DNA from: an uncultured Oribacterium sp.
GTDB lineage: Bacteria; Bacillota; Clostridia; Lachnospirales; Lachnospiraceae
Length of the DNA stretch: 5,797 nt
Assembly: GCA_934279105.1 (NCBI GenBank)
Contig: CAKQWR010000125.1
Span: 1-5,797 of the forward strand
Direction: 5' to 3'
The translations under genes were made by a program, and so were the position numbers. The notes beneath the pieces are model-generated. The model searched no databases, was not told the origin of the DNA, and saw only the letters and a list, made by a program, of their open reading frames with translations. Positions 5,673-5,797 of the stretch are shown here, one piece after another (position 1 is the first letter of the stretch; the number at the start of each line of letters is the position of its first letter).

Positions 5673-5797
5673 CGTTGCAAAATAAAAACAGATCCTTTAG
5701 AGGCACTTGGAGTATTTTCCCTTCGCACCCTCTGCAACACGGAGTTCCCATCAAGGGAACTCCGTCGATTGCAGAGGGCCTAGTGCCTCTTTAGGAT
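5673..5797 (+). repeat. Element B: second nested hairpin copy, cut by window end
   Basis: Its leader CGTTGCAAAAT plus A-run (5673-5690) matches the corresponding strand of element A. The outer stem 5692-5707 with 5782-5797 pairs at 14 of 16 positions and may continue outside. A 20-nt unpaired strand (5708-5727, beginning TGGAGTA and containing CCCTT) is conserved with element A. The inner hairpin is 5728-5749 with 5755-5778 around loop ATCAA, with a 1 x 3 internal loop (C opposite CGA), and then CCT (5779-5781). It matches element A at 44 of 51 inner-hairpin bases, with three compensatory pair changes. The A-rich left flank suggests a T-rich right flank just past the window, so it may also terminate azlCD. 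Confidence 0.85.

Noticed and set aside
5595..5783. 62-aa reading frame starting GTG right after azlD
   Set aside because: It has no ribosome site, has arbitrary low-complexity composition, and its second half runs through the structured hairpin of element B, whose conservation is explained by base pairing, not coding.

Overview
The window reads as a moderately GC-rich Gram-positive chromosome segment, most likely from a Firmicute of the Clostridia/Lachnospiraceae type. This is inferred from strong AAGGAG/GGAGG ribosome sites, Sec-exported surface proteins, choline-binding-type cell-wall repeats and an AzlCD pair; the species cannot be fixed from the sequence. All four convincing genes lie on the + strand.

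Left half (40-4140): two secreted proteins, probably co-transcribed. The first (876 aa) has a signal peptide, a conserved-looking N-terminal domain, long coiled-coil stretches and a central alanine-rich block whose codon use differs from its flanks. The second (439 aa) has a signal peptide, two fibronectin-III-like repeats ending in VRALP, and C-terminal Trp/Tyr-rich cell-wall-binding repeats. The 150-nt gap between them carries a 17/20 direct repeat and a short hairpin but no clear terminator.

Middle (4141-4533): no gene. It holds a very large nested inverted repeat (element A, 4169-4405) with three stacked stems, which also looks like a bidirectional terminator. After it comes a strong sigma-A-type promoter (TTAACA-N17-TATACT) with a CGGAG-AAA-CTCCG dyad in its spacer, then a leader hairpin.

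Right half (4534-5594): azlC and azlD, translationally coupled, encode a two-subunit branched-chain amino acid exporter. The window ends inside a second nested hairpin (element B, from about 5673).

The main discovery is that elements A and B are two copies of one structured repeat, in opposite orientations on either side of azlCD. Their 51-nt inner hairpins are the same length. They differ at only seven positions: six form three compensatory base-pair changes and the seventh is in the loop. A conserved 20-21-nt unpaired strand, a conserved CCT and an A-rich leader are also shared, while the outer stems differ but still pair. This is strong evidence for selection on structure: a repeated mobile palindrome, a specialised terminator or a structured RNA.
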